DNA of 48,046 bases from Candolleomyces eurysporus (taxonomy: Eukaryota; Basidiomycota; Agaricomycetes; Agaricales; Psathyrellaceae): NCBI GenBank assembly GCA_027579435.1, contig JANBPK010000019.1:1-48046 (forward strand), given 5' to 3'. Numbering within the stretch: the stretch's first letter is position 1; the number at the start of each line of letters is the position of its first letter. Positions 1 through 10,197 of this stretch are shown in pieces. The notes below the pieces were generated by a model. The model was given only the letters and a program-made list of their open reading frames with translations. It was not told the DNA's origin and did no database searches. Position numbers and translations under genes: made by a program.

Positions 1-200
1 TTCGCAAAGTTATCTGTTGTATCTCGAACCTTACCGTGTGTTAGCGAAGTCACTTCGTGAAGCATTTCTATCGTTGCTGGTTGAGCCTTAGCTCCCCCTC
101 GAACTTGCGATTGTACAAGAAGAGTTCTAGAAGCCTCTGTCGACTAGACTTAGAGCTTTTACCTATACCCCTTGCCCGCCTTTATCTTCACAAAGGTATT

Positions 201-236
201 TGGTGTGTTGTGTTGTTGTGGTTGTGTGTGTGTGTT
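201..236. repeat. TG-rich simple repeat
   Basis: A stretch of nearly pure T and G, ending in a (TG)n run. No gene is evident in positions 1-420 around it. Confidence 0.6.
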
Positions 237-477
237 TGAGTTCTATAGTTTTGTTGGTTAGAGAGCCCTAGTTCGCTACCTGCACATCACCGAGGACGCA
301 AAAGCGTGACATATTGGTGACATGCAGACAACTCTCCCACACCTGCCTCAACTTCTCCTGCGTCTTCCCTGATCGAAAAACGCCGTAACCTTGGGTCCCA
401 AGCGCTATTCCCAGTGCCATTAATGACAGGACAAGCATGTCAAAGCGCAGAAGCAACGAAGGCACAAAAATTGGTGG

Positions 478-3072
478 ATGCAATGTGAGATTGACGAGTA
501 TTTGATAGAGCAGGAGTGTCCATTGGGTTTGGGAGAGAGAAGGCGCAGCTATCGCCCAATTGCTGATAAATGGGAGGTCTCAAAGAGCACCCTAGAAAGG
601 CTTGTGAACGGGGGGCAATCAATGAGCGCATTTAACGCATTGAAAAGGAAACTAGGTTGCACAGCAGAACACGTTCTGGTTGATTTCATCCTCAAATCTG
701 CTGATAGAGGGATGCCCCTCAGCTTGAAGAATATCGAGGAACATGAAAATGCGATCCTGGAAGAGATGGGCAAACCTGGTGAACATGTTGGGGCATGTTG
801 GGTCGAAAGGTTCTCGGATCACTATTGCAATGATCTCCAAACATATTGGTTGCATCCACTTGCACCAGAGAGGGCACAGGCACTGAATCAGACAGCTGTC
901 AAGAAGTGGTTTGAATTAGTTAAGATGGAGCTGGTGGACAAGGGGGTGAAGGAAGGAAATATCTATGCAATGGATGAGAGCGGCTTTCCGCCCTCTCACG
1001 GTGGTGTTGAGTGTGGGGTGGGGCATAGGGGTGCAAAAGGTCAGCACAAGATTGGGTCAGCAAGTCGGGAGAACGTTACTGCTTTGGTGATGATCTGTGC
1101 AGATGGGACTGCCTTGAACCCAACCATCGTCTTCAAGGGTCAACGGTTTCAGAGTAGCTGGATGAACAATAATGTCCCAAATGCATTGTAAGTGCCCATG
1201 ACAATATCATGTAATGAAGTACTGACCTTCAGTGATCTAGCATCTGCATTAGCAAGAACGGCTGGACCGATAGTGAGATTGTGTTATGAGTAGTTGATAC
1301 TAGTCTTAAGATTGGTGTATTCTGAATGAATACACAAGGTTTAAGTGGGTAAATGTTCAGAGTTCAAGCGATCTTCAAAACTTAGAGGATAGTTTCAATT
1401 AGTATTTGCCTTATCTCAAGGAATTTGATAACTGACTGTTAGCCAATTCAAATACCTTCCAGCAGTGTGCAGCAATGCGAGAACAAATTGAGCGATTTGA
1501 GAGTATAGAAAGTGATGATATTCAACTAATTTACTATGAGTTTATATACCTTTCTATCTATGAAATTACTAGATAGTTAAAGAAAATCATAGAATGCTGA
1601 AGAAGGATTCAGAAAAGTTTGGAATTAAGTAGAGAGATCATGGAACCAATCCTTGATAGATCAGTGACTCGTTAAGTCAGACATTGGCTCCAATCAATTC
1701 TAGTGGTGCTTGGATTCCTCTGGCACATTCTTCAAGTTCAAATATTGTAACAATTGTAGTCCATAGTTAAGTAACACCTTGGTTTTGTAAATATTATGGC
1801 TCCTAGGCCATTCCAGTCCAAACAATACATTGCCTAAGTCCTTTCTATCTAAGAGATGACAAGGCTTGATAAACAAAAAGAAAAAGAAATAAAGGAATTA
1901 ATAGTTATCTACAACAGATTGCTCTCCAATGGATCCAAAAGGATTTTGACTCTCAAACCCGCAAAAAGGCCAATAACGGGAACAAAACCTGTGTTTTGTT
2001 CTTGGATGGGCACAGTTCACATTACTCAGCAGACCTGCTCGAATTCTGTCAGTGGAACAACATCAAGGTTCTCAGTTACCCTCCACACTGCACACATGCC
2101 CTGCAGAGACTTGATGTTGTTTGCTTCGCAATCATGAAAAAGTGTTGGAAGCAGGCACCAAATGAATTTGAGAAGCTGCACCATTGTGGCCTTAACAAGG
2201 AGGACTTTGCTGAAATATGGGGTTGTGCTTATCTGAAAGCCTTTACCGAAGAAAGCATACGCTTGGCATTCAAGGCAACAGGGATCCATCCCTTCAATCC
2301 CGATGTCATTTCTCTGCGCCAGATGAAGCCAGCCAAGTCTTCGTCCACAAAAGCAACATTCCCCTTGCCACAGTCAAGCCCTGTTTGTGCAGTGATGGCA
2401 GCTGCTCAGAATTACGACTTCACAAATCAAGTCTTCCACCCAGACAGCCCACCAGCTGCCTCTTCATCTTGTCTTCCCCAAACTGGCCCATCCTTGCCAA
2501 GTTCCAAGCCGCTCCAAACACCCTCAAGACCCTCATCCAGAGTTGGAGAAGAGAGGTGCTGCACTTGCTGAAAGCCTGCGTCGGGCAGAGAAAATCATGA
2601 TGTGTCAAAACCTGATAAATGAGGGTCAAAATGCACAGCTCATTGTGCAGAGTATGGGGATGGAGGCAATGGTACACACACTACGGGAGAAAGAAAGGCC
2701 AAATCAAACAGGGCAAACTGTTCTGTTCCTGGACGGCTTGGGCAGACATTTGACGGCACCAGAATTTGTAGAGGGGAGGAGAACTCAGGAGGTGGACAGG
2801 GAGAATNAAAAAAATCGAGAAAAGGAGGAGAAAGGAGGCTAGAGAGCAAGAAGGCAGCAAAAGCGCAGTTTGAGGAATGATGGAAAGCAGTGAAGAAGGC
2901 TCATGACAAAGAGGTCGAGGAGTGGCAAGCAAGGTGTAATCGCTTGCAGGATGGCAGTACAAAGGCCAAGGACTTTCCCAAGAAGCCACGCCTCATGAAA
3001 AAAGCGGACTTAGAGAAGGAAATGGGGCTTGCAGATGAAAGCGACGATGAGGGTGGTGACAAGGATTGCTGA
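478..3072 (+). pseudogene. pogo-type DDE transposase, disrupted
   Basis: Remnant of a Tc1/mariner-superfamily (pogo/Tigger-like, DDE_1 domain) transposase, which would cut and join transposon ends. An N-terminal helix-turn-helix-like region with a KSTLERLV motif is followed by the first catalytic Asp in YAMDESGF near 970, a second in FLDGHSSH near 2005, and an LQRLDV motif near 2110 that probably carries the third acidic residue. A canonical intron (1188-1240, GTAAGT..TAG, ACTGAC branch) joins into SKNGWTDSEI. The frame is then broken by an inserted element (1282-1916). After about 2520 the Lys/Glu-rich C-terminal helix continues in another frame (from 2543), and a TGA interrupts it again before 2890. 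So it is dead: one insertion, at least one frameshift and one stop. I could not define terminal inverted repeats. Confidence 0.85.
1282..1916. mobile_element. probable solo LTR inserted in the transposase
   Basis: A 635-bp AT-rich block that begins TGTTATG and ends ACAACA, so it has TG..CA ends, and is flanked by a perfect 5-bp duplication GATTG (1277-1281 and 1917-1921). Those are hallmarks of an LTR-retrotransposon insertion. It contains a TATA-like TTTATATAC near 1539 and an AATAAA near 1885, and no long open frame. Removing the block plus one GATTG makes the transposase frame continuous (SEIALQWIQKDFD). No internal retrotransposon genes are present, hence a solo LTR. The family is not recognised; a non-LTR origin is possible but less likely. 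Confidence 0.75.
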
Positions 3073-3486
3073 TCAATGTGGCTGTCATGCTGTGTCACAC
3101 ATGGTCACAAGTGTCCCAAGGACTGATATCCGTGACATTTGGCCTCTCCTCAATTGCAGATGCTACAGATATCCAATCCCTGTATAACTTTGCTACCATG
3201 TATATTTAATGTACCTTAGACTACATACAAATTCTTGTGGTGCAGGAGCACCTATTTGTTGTATAATTGCTAAATTACCTTCTGGTGTCCCAAGGAGTGA
3301 TGGTATACTGTATTATGCAAACAACTGTAATTCATCACAACATGGCCACAGCCAATAAAGAGAAAAGGGACAGCAGGGTCTGTCACGGCGGCATCATCAA
3401 TGTGGTATGTCTTGATACGAATTTAGAAGTAGAAATTTTTTTTGTAGTCTTTCCTCCATGTTTGAGAATCGTCGTCAAAGACATGC

Positions 3487-3493
3487 AAAAAAA
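3487..3493 (-). terminator. RNA polymerase III terminator of tRNA-Tyr
   Basis: A run of seven T on the minus strand begins 3 nt after the 3' end of the tRNA gene, the usual Pol III stop signal. Confidence 0.8.
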
Positions 3494-3496
3494 GAA

Positions 3497-3591
3497 TCCG
3501 ATCTGCCTGGCTCGAACAGGCGACCCTGAGATGGGCAGTTGCTTACATAAGCCGTTACAGTCTCATGCTCTTCCAGCTGAGCTAAGATCGG
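3497..3591 (-). tRNA. tRNA-Tyr (anticodon GTA) with intron
   Basis: Read on the minus strand it folds as a standard cloverleaf: acceptor CCGATCT/AGATCGG, D arm GCTC..GAGC, anticodon stem TGAGA/TCTCA with loop CTGTAA..A, variable GGGTC, T arm GCCTG/CAGGC around TTCGAGC, and discriminator A. The anticodon is GTA. About 22 nt lie between positions 37 and 38, the canonical tRNA intron site, and tRNA-Tyr genes of fungi usually carry an intron there. The mature length is 73 nt without CCA. A T7 terminator follows directly, which argues for a functional gene. Confidence 0.93.
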
Positions 3592-3722
3592 TTGAAAAGA
3601 CAAGGGGCAGAGTACTATATAGAGGGAGGCCGCCTTGCTACAACGCGTTCTAGGAAACAGGGGGCGTTGGCGTTTGCCACTTGAACAAGGACATCCATCT
3701 TGATCTCAGCCAACTGCATGAA

Positions 3723-4757
3723 ATGGAACCCGAATCCGGAGAAACCTTGATGGGTGACGCGTCTGTGCGACCCGAATTGCCAGTGGAACTGTTGCGCAAG
3801 GTTGGAAGTCCATCTTCATGCCATCCGTTTCGCTACTGACGCAAAACGCGACCTTTCAGAGTAAATATGGTTTATACAACGTTAAAGAAGATGCTCACTG
3901 GAAACCCTTTAGTATTTGTATTTCAACTCAAGGATAATCCCAGCGAGTCGTTGCACTTGTTGCTGCTCAACCAGGCAGCTCACCGATGGCTACTACCTTT
4001 TATCTACCACTCGTTGATGTTCAAGTCATCTCAGAAACTAGCCAGGTTTCATGCTGCACACGACGTGTTGGAAGAACGCATGAGCCAGAGGCTCAAGCTA
4101 GTTCGTAACCTCTGGATTGGTGCTGAACCATCCAACACCAAACGACGTTTAGGAGGCGACCTCACCTACGCATCCTCTGCGTGGCCTGTCACCATCATCA
4201 CCCGGATCTTATTGATGTGTAGTTCACTCGAACACTTTACCCTCCTCAATCTCAGCCAAAACGATTGGGAGAAGCTAGAGCACGCGATCCCGGCTAGCCT
4301 GAAATACCTCTCGATGGGCCCCGTGCACGGCCCCTTCCAGATCGCCAATCTACCCAAGAAATCTCAGCTCCAGCAGTTCACCAGCATCAGCACCTTTATG
4401 CGAGATAACGAAGTCCAGAGCCTCGTGCTGCATCCAATGCTGCAAACCTTCCGTCGGCTATCTGAAGCAATCGAAACCGATACATTGGCCAAGTTCGCTG
4501 CAGAGCAAGTCGAGTGTGTGTCCAAATCCACGATTTTGAAGGAGTACATCATTGCGATTTGTTTGCGACCTGGATCGCTCTACGACGGCTATTCTTTTAT
4601 AGATCAAGTGGAGATTAAGCTGAGGGAAAACACCGAAGATCCCAGAGTTTTTGTGTCTACCATCCCCAATCAGTATTGGTCAGATGTGATTCACGAGGAA
4701 TACCTTTCGGTTCGGCTTGGGATGTTTGGTGAGCCAAATTTTTCAGTCGTTCTGTAG
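3723..4757 (+). CDS. F-box-like protein (small, uncertain 5' structure)
   Basis: The best model has exon 1 at 3723-3800 and exon 2 at 3933-4757, about 300 aa. Exon 1 ends in LPVELLRK, the start of an F-box helix. Exon 2 continues DNPSESLHLLLLNQAAHRW and is followed by Leu-rich stretches such as ILLMCSSLEHFTLLNLS, as in mushroom F-box/LRR proteins that act as SCF ubiquitin-ligase adaptors. The 132-nt intron has a non-consensus donor (GTTGGA); without it an in-frame TGA at 3837 breaks the frame. A decayed gene is therefore possible. The tRNA-Tyr gene lies just upstream on the other strand. Confidence 0.5.
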
Positions 4758-5197
4758 AGTTGAACTCAAATTTTGTCGCAGTTTCCCAAGCCTGAAACCC
4801 GCCGCATCACGAGAGGTGTTTCTCGGAATTTGGGCCCAACTCCCACAAATTAGAAAGTCACGACNGACGTCCATGTTCGAGATCGGTTCCTTCTTTCTTG
4901 GTATTGTTGTACAGCTCTTTTTGTTCTGTAACATCCTGCACATGTCAACGTGAAACAAAAGCATTGTCTCCGTATTTCATTTCCTGGCTAGACGACACAA
5001 CCGACCCGACACTAAGCGCAGTCGTACTTACTGCTGCCTGATCGGGTTATGGCCCCTTTCTCTTGGACTGCCAAGCCGGTTCGTCGAACCTGGGCATCCT
5101 GGCCAAGTTTCAGCTGATCCAAGGCCCTGAAGTGCTGGCCCTTTACCAACGGTTCGACGGGATTCCAATTCCCAACCGAGTTCGATCGCTTAAAATA
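4758..5197. other. intergenic, no clear gene
   Basis: A plus-strand open stretch at about 5035-5200 (GYGPFLLDCQAG..., ending RSLKIA) has no ATG and is not recognised. It may be a coding relic. Position 4865 is an ambiguous base. Confidence 0.5.
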
Positions 5198-5244
5198 GCC
5201 TCTGATTCGAACAGCTCATGCTCTTCCAGCTGAGCTAAGATTGG
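5198..5244 (-). pseudogene. tRNA-Tyr pseudogene with internal deletion
   Basis: On the minus strand the 5' half of the tRNA-Tyr at 3497-3591 reappears (acceptor strand, D arm, start of the anticodon stem, with one G-to-A change). It then jumps straight into the T loop (CTGTTCGAATC). The missing part lies between the CTGT of the anticodon loop and the CTGT that begins the T loop, so the deletion junction coincides with a 4-nt repeat. The anticodon and 3' acceptor strand are lost, so it cannot be functional. Confidence 0.75.
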
Positions 5245-5419
5245 ATTCATATGCTCAAAACCTTTGACGGCGCCCTTTTCATCGACTCCCTGGCGGGACA
5301 GTACGGTGTTTTCTCTCTCGATGGACACAAATATATTCTGATTGACTGGTCTGGTTTCATTTGAATCGGTAAAGAGGGAAATCGCCACTAGCTCAATGAG
5401 CTGAAATCATTCCCCTCGG

Positions 5420-5434
5420 GCTGAGCTAAGATCG
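5420..5434 (-). pseudogene. 15-nt tRNA-Tyr 5' fragment
   Basis: Exact 15-nt match to the acceptor/D-arm start of the tRNA-Tyr gene (CGATCTTAGCTCAGC on the minus strand). It sits immediately at the left edge of the duplicated F-box unit; a degenerate version (GAGCAAAGATCC) sits at the same place before the second F-box gene near 8145. Confidence 0.5.
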
Positions 5435-5592
5435 AACGCGACGTCGACGACATCGCCGTTTACAGTTGGGGTTTTCCACTTCGATTCCGCCCATCTTTTA
5501 TCGGCTAGGTCACATCATAGATTGACGCCCAATTACCCCGCTCATCACGCAATCGACGCAGTGGGAACTTGAGCGCTCACTCTTTCTCTCTC

Positions 5593-7341
5593 ATGGACAC
5601 CCATCTCTCCCAATTCTACGGCACCAACCATGTACCCTCTGACACAGAGCTCCTCGAAATTGAGAGACTGCTCGCACCGCACAACGCCCGGCTATCACAA
5701 CTGGAGAAAGACCTCGAGGAAGCCGAGGCAAACGTCGCCAGGCTGAAGAAAGAGAGGGAAGACGTTCTGCGGGTCATCAAGCCCCTCAAATCCCTTTCGT
5801 CTCTCATCCGTCGCTTCCCTCGAGAGGTCATGGAGCTCATTTTCATGCACTCGATACCGCCCACAGCCTCCAGAAAGTCCAATCTCAGCATCTGCCACGC
5901 ACCACTTGTCCTGCTGAGGGTGTGCAAGCTGTGGAGGGAGATAACGTTGACCACGCCGCAGTTGTGGGCCTCGGTGGAACTCACTATTCCTTCTCACCTC
6001 TGTAATCCATTCGGAAACATTCCGGACACCAAAAAGCAGCAGCAGATGACATTGTATCTCGACCAATTCGACCAACGACTCGAACTGTCGGAAAGCTACC
6101 CCCTTTCGATCATTGTGCGCGGAAGCCCCCCTTATGATGGAGCTATAACTTTACGAAGCCTTGCCTCCAAAGTCGCCATTCACTCATGCCGATGGGAATC
6201 CATTGATTTTGACATATCGCAGTGGCTACCCCATCCCTTCGCCAACATCGTCGCCGAAGATCTACCCACCCTGAAGTATGTGCGATTACGAGCATATTCC
6301 CTTTCTTTCAACGAAGGCGATTCCCTCGGCATTCTTGCCGCTCCTAATCTGAAGGGGCTGCAGATCCAGGTTTCCCATTCGTGTCACGGAATTTCAACGA
6401 TGCCCGTCAATTGGACCAATCTTACCCACCTATCCCTTGACGGTAGCTACATGTACCTTCCAGATACATCATCACAGGACAAACAGCTCACGGCCACCGA
6501 GATGCTACCCGTTTTGAATAAATGCCGGAACCTACGAATTCTCTCCCTTCTACTGATATCTACTCACGATCCACCCCTACTGGCAGAGCCGGAGCACCAA
6601 GTTACTCTGTCGAAATTGGAGGCTCTTAATGCAGCTGGGAGTCTATTGCAGATACATCACCTGCTACAGTCAATCAATACGCCACGTATCCGGCAGATAC
6701 ATTATCAACCTCTTCACAAACCCCCCTTACTGGCCGAGGAGCCCTCATTCAGCCTCGCGCTAGTATCTTTCCTCGAACGATACGGAAACCAGGCCGAAGT
6801 TCTGTCGGTCAACCTACCCACAGTATCAAGGGGAGATCTACGATCGTGGTTGGAGTGCACGCCAGCTCTGAAGCAGCTCACTCTCGGAAACGAATTCCAA
6901 TTCGCACCCCTTCCTCCTCAGATTTTGGTACCAACTGACTACGAAAGCGGGTTCGATGATTTTTGTGTCGGTTTGTTAACACCCAAGCAAAATCATCCCT
7001 GGCTCTGTCCAAACCTCAAGATATTCCGATGCTCTATTAAATCCCACATTTCGGCAGACACCATTCTCGCGTTCCTCAATGCCAGGACCGATCCGACGTT
7101 GGTAGGCAGTGGCGGGATCATCGAGGAGGTGTCGATCCACCAGCTTCCGTACGATGCTCCGTTCGGAGACTCGACCGACGCAGATCTAGAAGATGGGAGG
7201 CTCGAATCGATTCGACAGGCAGGCGTCCGACTTTCTTTCAAGAAGCCGTTTTATTACCAGTCCAACCCGGTAGTACCCTTTGACAGCTCTACGGGTGGCT
7301 ATGGACCGGGATATGGAGTTGATTTTAGTACGCTCTTTTGA
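5593..7341 (+). CDS. F-box/leucine-rich protein, tandem copy 1
   Basis: A single-exon protein of 582 aa. It starts with a short leader, then a coiled-coil heptad region at residues 20-65 (LSQLEKDLEEAEANVARLKK). An F-box follows at about residues 75-125 (RRFPREVMELIFMHSIPP, then LLRVCKLWREITLTTPQLW), and then irregular leucine-rich repeats (NLTHLSLDGS, KCRNLRILSL, LECTPALKQLTL, LCPNLKIF). This is the standard layout of Agaricomycete F-box proteins, which bring substrates to an SCF ubiquitin ligase; the substrate is unknown. ATG 5593 matches the start of the tandem copy at 8329; the frame is open 24 nt further upstream without an ATG. The promoter element TTTTCCACTTCGATTCCG at about 5472 is shared with copy 2. 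Confidence 0.88.
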   Translation: MDTHLSQFYGTNHVPSDTELLEIERLLAPHNARLSQLEKDLEEAEANVARLKKEREDVLRVIKPLKSLSSLIRRFPREVMELIFMHSIPPTASRKSNLSICHAPLVLLRVCKLWREITLTTPQLWASVELTIPSHLCNPFGNIPDTKKQQQMTLYLDQFDQRLELSESYPLSIIVRGSPPYDGAITLRSLASKVAIHSCRWESIDFDISQWLPHPFANIVAEDLPTLKYVRLRAYSLSFNEGDSLGILAAPNLKGLQIQVSHSCHGISTMPVNWTNLTHLSLDGSYMYLPDTSSQDKQLTATEMLPVLNKCRNLRILSLLLISTHDPPLLAEPEHQVTLSKLEALNAAGSLLQIHHLLQSINTPRIRQIHYQPLHKPPLLAEEPSFSLALVSFLERYGNQAEVLSVNLPTVSRGDLRSWLECTPALKQLTLGNEFQFAPLPPQILVPTDYESGFDDFCVGLLTPKQNHPWLCPNLKIFRCSIKSHISADTILAFLNARTDPTLVGSGGIIEEVSIHQLPYDAPFGDSTDADLEDGRLESIRQAGVRLSFKKPFYYQSNPVVPFDSSTGGYGPGYGVDFSTLF

Positions 7342-7431
7342 ATTGAGGGTGGAGAATATGTATGTTACTGTGTGGTTTAACTGACAGAGTGGTTGATAAC
7401 GGTAGTGACTTTCCACCGAGAATTAATTTCT

Positions 7432-7700
7432 GGCCTCTCCCCGCCACAAGCTTCAGCGGCTTCCATCGGGCCCTACTCTCCAGAGGCTCCTTTACAATAA
7501 GTTCCACAGCTTCGTTGAGAGTCACCCCATGCAAGTCAAAAGCCTGAGTATCATGCTCTCCAGATAGATCCTGGTTCCTGAACACCATAGCCGTCGCAGT
7601 GTTCAACGACCGCTTCTTGGCCGCCTCCTAGAACACCCTCACCCTCTCTGCAAAGTACTACGCGACGTCCCCAACACGTACCTTACCAGTACTTCTAGCT
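7432..7700 (-). pseudogene. Smr-domain protein fragment
   Basis: The minus-strand frame reads EAAKKRSLNTATAMVFRNQ, then FDLHGVTLNEAVELIVKE and WKPLKLVAGRGQ. These are the DLHG and GRG motifs of the Smr (MutS2-related nuclease) domain, with the helical linker typical of fungal Smr proteins before it. Two stop codons interrupt the upstream helix, there is no ATG, and the domain breaks off after GRG, where the sequence runs into the F-box gene 3' flank. The block (about 7432-7809) is absent from the otherwise homologous flank of F-box copy 2, so it behaves as an insertion of a captured gene fragment. Confidence 0.7.
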
Positions 7701-7809
7701 TTTTATTTTCTACCCATAGCACTCGCACTCCCAACGCTACCAGGATTATTTATCCTGGCAGTCTCTCGCAAGAGCTCATTCCGGACGGTGCACTATGAAT
7801 GCAATGGCA

Positions 7810-8125
7810 GTTCCTCGCACCTTTTCTTTTAGAATCGTATAGTAGATCAAAATCGGCCCCAACGACTGGACGCTCTTCTGGAAATAGGGAGATCTTCCTG
7901 GTTGGCGGCCAATCAGGGGGATTGAAAGGGGGGTCGATGGGAACGAGAATGGCAGCAGAGCCGGGGAAATTCTCGCAAGTCCCTGAATGAAAGCTGGGAT
8001 GAAAACATTGAGATATAGTGCATAGTGGATGTGAAGCTTTTTTTCCTAACCGGAATGTCATATCCTCCGCGCAGGAAGGAACCGACCGAAAGGTTACTTT
8101 GGAGTGGGCGTCATGACTCCTGGAA
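7810..8125. repeat. F-box unit 3' flank, copy 1
   Basis: Sequence from TTCCTCGCACC to TCCTGGAAAGATC is repeated at 10198-10520, including the conserved GACTGGACGCTCTTCTGG and GTTGGCGGCCAATCAGGG. It links the end of F-box copy 1 to the promoter of copy 2 and shows that the duplicated unit includes non-coding flanks. Confidence 0.85.
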
Positions 8126-8328
8126 AGATCTGCCGGTCGAGCAAAGATCCAACCCCGACGTCGACGACATCGCCCCGGCGTTTTCCACTTCGATTCCGGT
8201 CATCTTTTATCGGCCAGTTCAGGTCATAAAATTGACGCCCAATCACACCGCCCATCACGCAATCGATGCAGTGGGAACTTGTGTGAGTCATTATCGTCGC
8301 GACTCGCCTCGCTCACTCCTGCTTTCTC

Positions 8329-10095
8329 ATGGACATCCATCTCTCCCAGTTCTACGGTACCAACCATGTACCCTCTGACACAGAGCTCCTCGAAATCGAG
8401 AGACTGCTCGCACCGCATAGCGCTCGGCTATCGCAGCTGGAAAAAGACCTCGAGGAAGCCGAGGCAAAGGTCTCCAGGCTGAAGAAAGAGAGGGAAGACG
8501 TTCTGCGGGTCATCAAGCCCCTCAAATCCCTTTCGTCTCTCATCCGTCGCTTCCCTCGAGAGGTCATGGAGCTCATTTTCATGCACTCGATACCGCCCAC
8601 AGCCTCCAGAAGGTCTAATCTCAGCATCTGCCATGCACCAATGGTCCTGCTAAGGGTGTGCAAGCTGTGGAGGGAGATTGCGTTGACCACGCCGCAGTTA
8701 TGGGCATCGGTGGAGCTTTCTACTGTTCCTCACCTGTACGATTCTTCAGGAAATGCTCTGAGTGTCAAACAGCAGCAGCGGGTGGCATTGTTTCTCGAGC
8801 AATTCGACCGATGGCTCGAACTGTCGGAAAGCTACCCTCTTTCGATCAGTGCACGCGGGCCCCCATTCGATCCCGGAGACATCACAACGCAAAGCCTTGC
8901 CTCCAAAGTCGCGATTCATTCACGCCGATGGGAGTCCATTGATTTTGACATATCCGAGCGGCTAGTCTTTCCCTTCACCGGCATCGTCGCCGAAGCTTTA
9001 CCCACCCTGAAGTATGCGCGATTCCACGCTTATTCTTTTTCTTTCAGTGCTGGCGATAGCCCTAATTTCCTTGACATCCTTACCGCTCCTAATCTGAAGG
9101 GGCTGCAGATCCAAGTTGCCCAATCGTGTCACGGAATCTCAAACATGCCCATCAATTGGACCAATCTTACCCACCTTTCCCTTGACGGTAGCCACATGTA
9201 CCTTCAAGATTTACCATCACAGAACGTACAGCTCACGGCCAATGAGATGCTCCCTGTTCTGAATAAATGCCGGAACCTACGAATTCTCTCCCTTCTACTT
9301 ATATCTACTCGCGATCCACTGCCAGAGCCGGAGCCCCAACTTGAAGTTACCCTGTCGAAATTGGAGGCTCTTAATGCAGCTGGGTGTCGATTGCAGATAC
9401 ATCATTTGCTGCAGTCGATCGAGACGCCAAGTATCCGGCAGGTAAATTATCAACTCTTCCACAAATCCTCTCTACCGGCCGGGGAGCTCCCGTTGAGCCT
9501 CGCACCACCCCTAAAATCTTTCCTCGAACGATACGGAAACCAGATCGAAGTCCTGGCGGTCAACCTACCCACAGTATCAAGGGAAGATCTGCAGTCGTGG
9601 TTGGAGTGTGCGCCGGCTCTGAAGCAGCTCACTCTAGGAGAAGAACTCCAGTTCGCACCCCTTCTACCCCCCCTGCTTCGGGTATCAATTGACCACGAGA
9701 GGGAATTCGACGATTCTTGCATCGGTCTGTTAACACCCAATCAAAACCACCCATACCTCTGTCCAAACCTCAAGATATTCCGGTGCTCTATGAAAGCCCG
9801 CATATCGATAGATACCATCCTCGCGTTCCTCAAGGCCCGGTCCGATCCGTTGTTGGTAGGAAATGACAGGATCATCGAGGAGGTGACAATCCACCAGCTC
9901 CCGTACGATGCTCCATTCGGAGACTCGACCGACGCAGAAGATGGGAGGTTCGAATCGATTCGAGAAGCAGGGGTCCGACTTTCGTTCCGGAAATCGTATT
10001 ATTACCAGTTCAAGCCGGAAGTAGCTGGCATGCAGGCGGATATTTCTGCGCCTGGTTTTGGACCGGGATATGGAGTTGATTTCAATCTCTACTGA
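8329..10095 (+). CDS. F-box/leucine-rich protein, tandem copy 2
   Basis: A single-exon protein of 588 aa, collinear with the gene at 5593. It has the same leader (HLSQFYGTNHVPSDTELLEI), coiled coil, F-box (RRFPREVMELIFMHSIPP / LLRVCKLWREIALTTPQLW) and Leu-rich repeats. Identity is very high over the first 130 residues and falls in the repeat region, which is where substrate contacts are expected. The C-terminal end (GFGPGYGVDFN) is also shared. ATG 8329 follows the conserved TCCACTTCGATTCCGG promoter block by about 140 nt. As the adaptor of a presumed SCF complex its target is unknown. No frameshift is visible. Confidence 0.88.
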   Translation: MDIHLSQFYGTNHVPSDTELLEIERLLAPHSARLSQLEKDLEEAEAKVSRLKKEREDVLRVIKPLKSLSSLIRRFPREVMELIFMHSIPPTASRRSNLSICHAPMVLLRVCKLWREIALTTPQLWASVELSTVPHLYDSSGNALSVKQQQRVALFLEQFDRWLELSESYPLSISARGPPFDPGDITTQSLASKVAIHSRRWESIDFDISERLVFPFTGIVAEALPTLKYARFHAYSFSFSAGDSPNFLDILTAPNLKGLQIQVAQSCHGISNMPINWTNLTHLSLDGSHMYLQDLPSQNVQLTANEMLPVLNKCRNLRILSLLLISTRDPLPEPEPQLEVTLSKLEALNAAGCRLQIHHLLQSIETPSIRQVNYQLFHKSSLPAGELPLSLAPPLKSFLERYGNQIEVLAVNLPTVSREDLQSWLECAPALKQLTLGEELQFAPLLPPLLRVSIDHEREFDDSCIGLLTPNQNHPYLCPNLKIFRCSMKARISIDTILAFLKARSDPLLVGNDRIIEEVTIHQLPYDAPFGDSTDAEDGRFESIREAGVRLSFRKSYYYQFKPEVAGMQADISAPGFGPGYGVDFNLY

Positions 10096-10197
10096 AGATG
10101 GAGAACATGTATGTACTGTGCGGTTTAATTGACCGACTGGCTGATATAATGGTCGTGATTTTCCGTCGGGGATTAATTCCTAGTCTGACGTTCACTG

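Noticed and set aside
5616..5984. Long minus-strand open frames inside both F-box genes (also 8352-8690)
   Set aside because: They are antisense shadows of the well-supported F-box frames, conserved only because the coding strand is.
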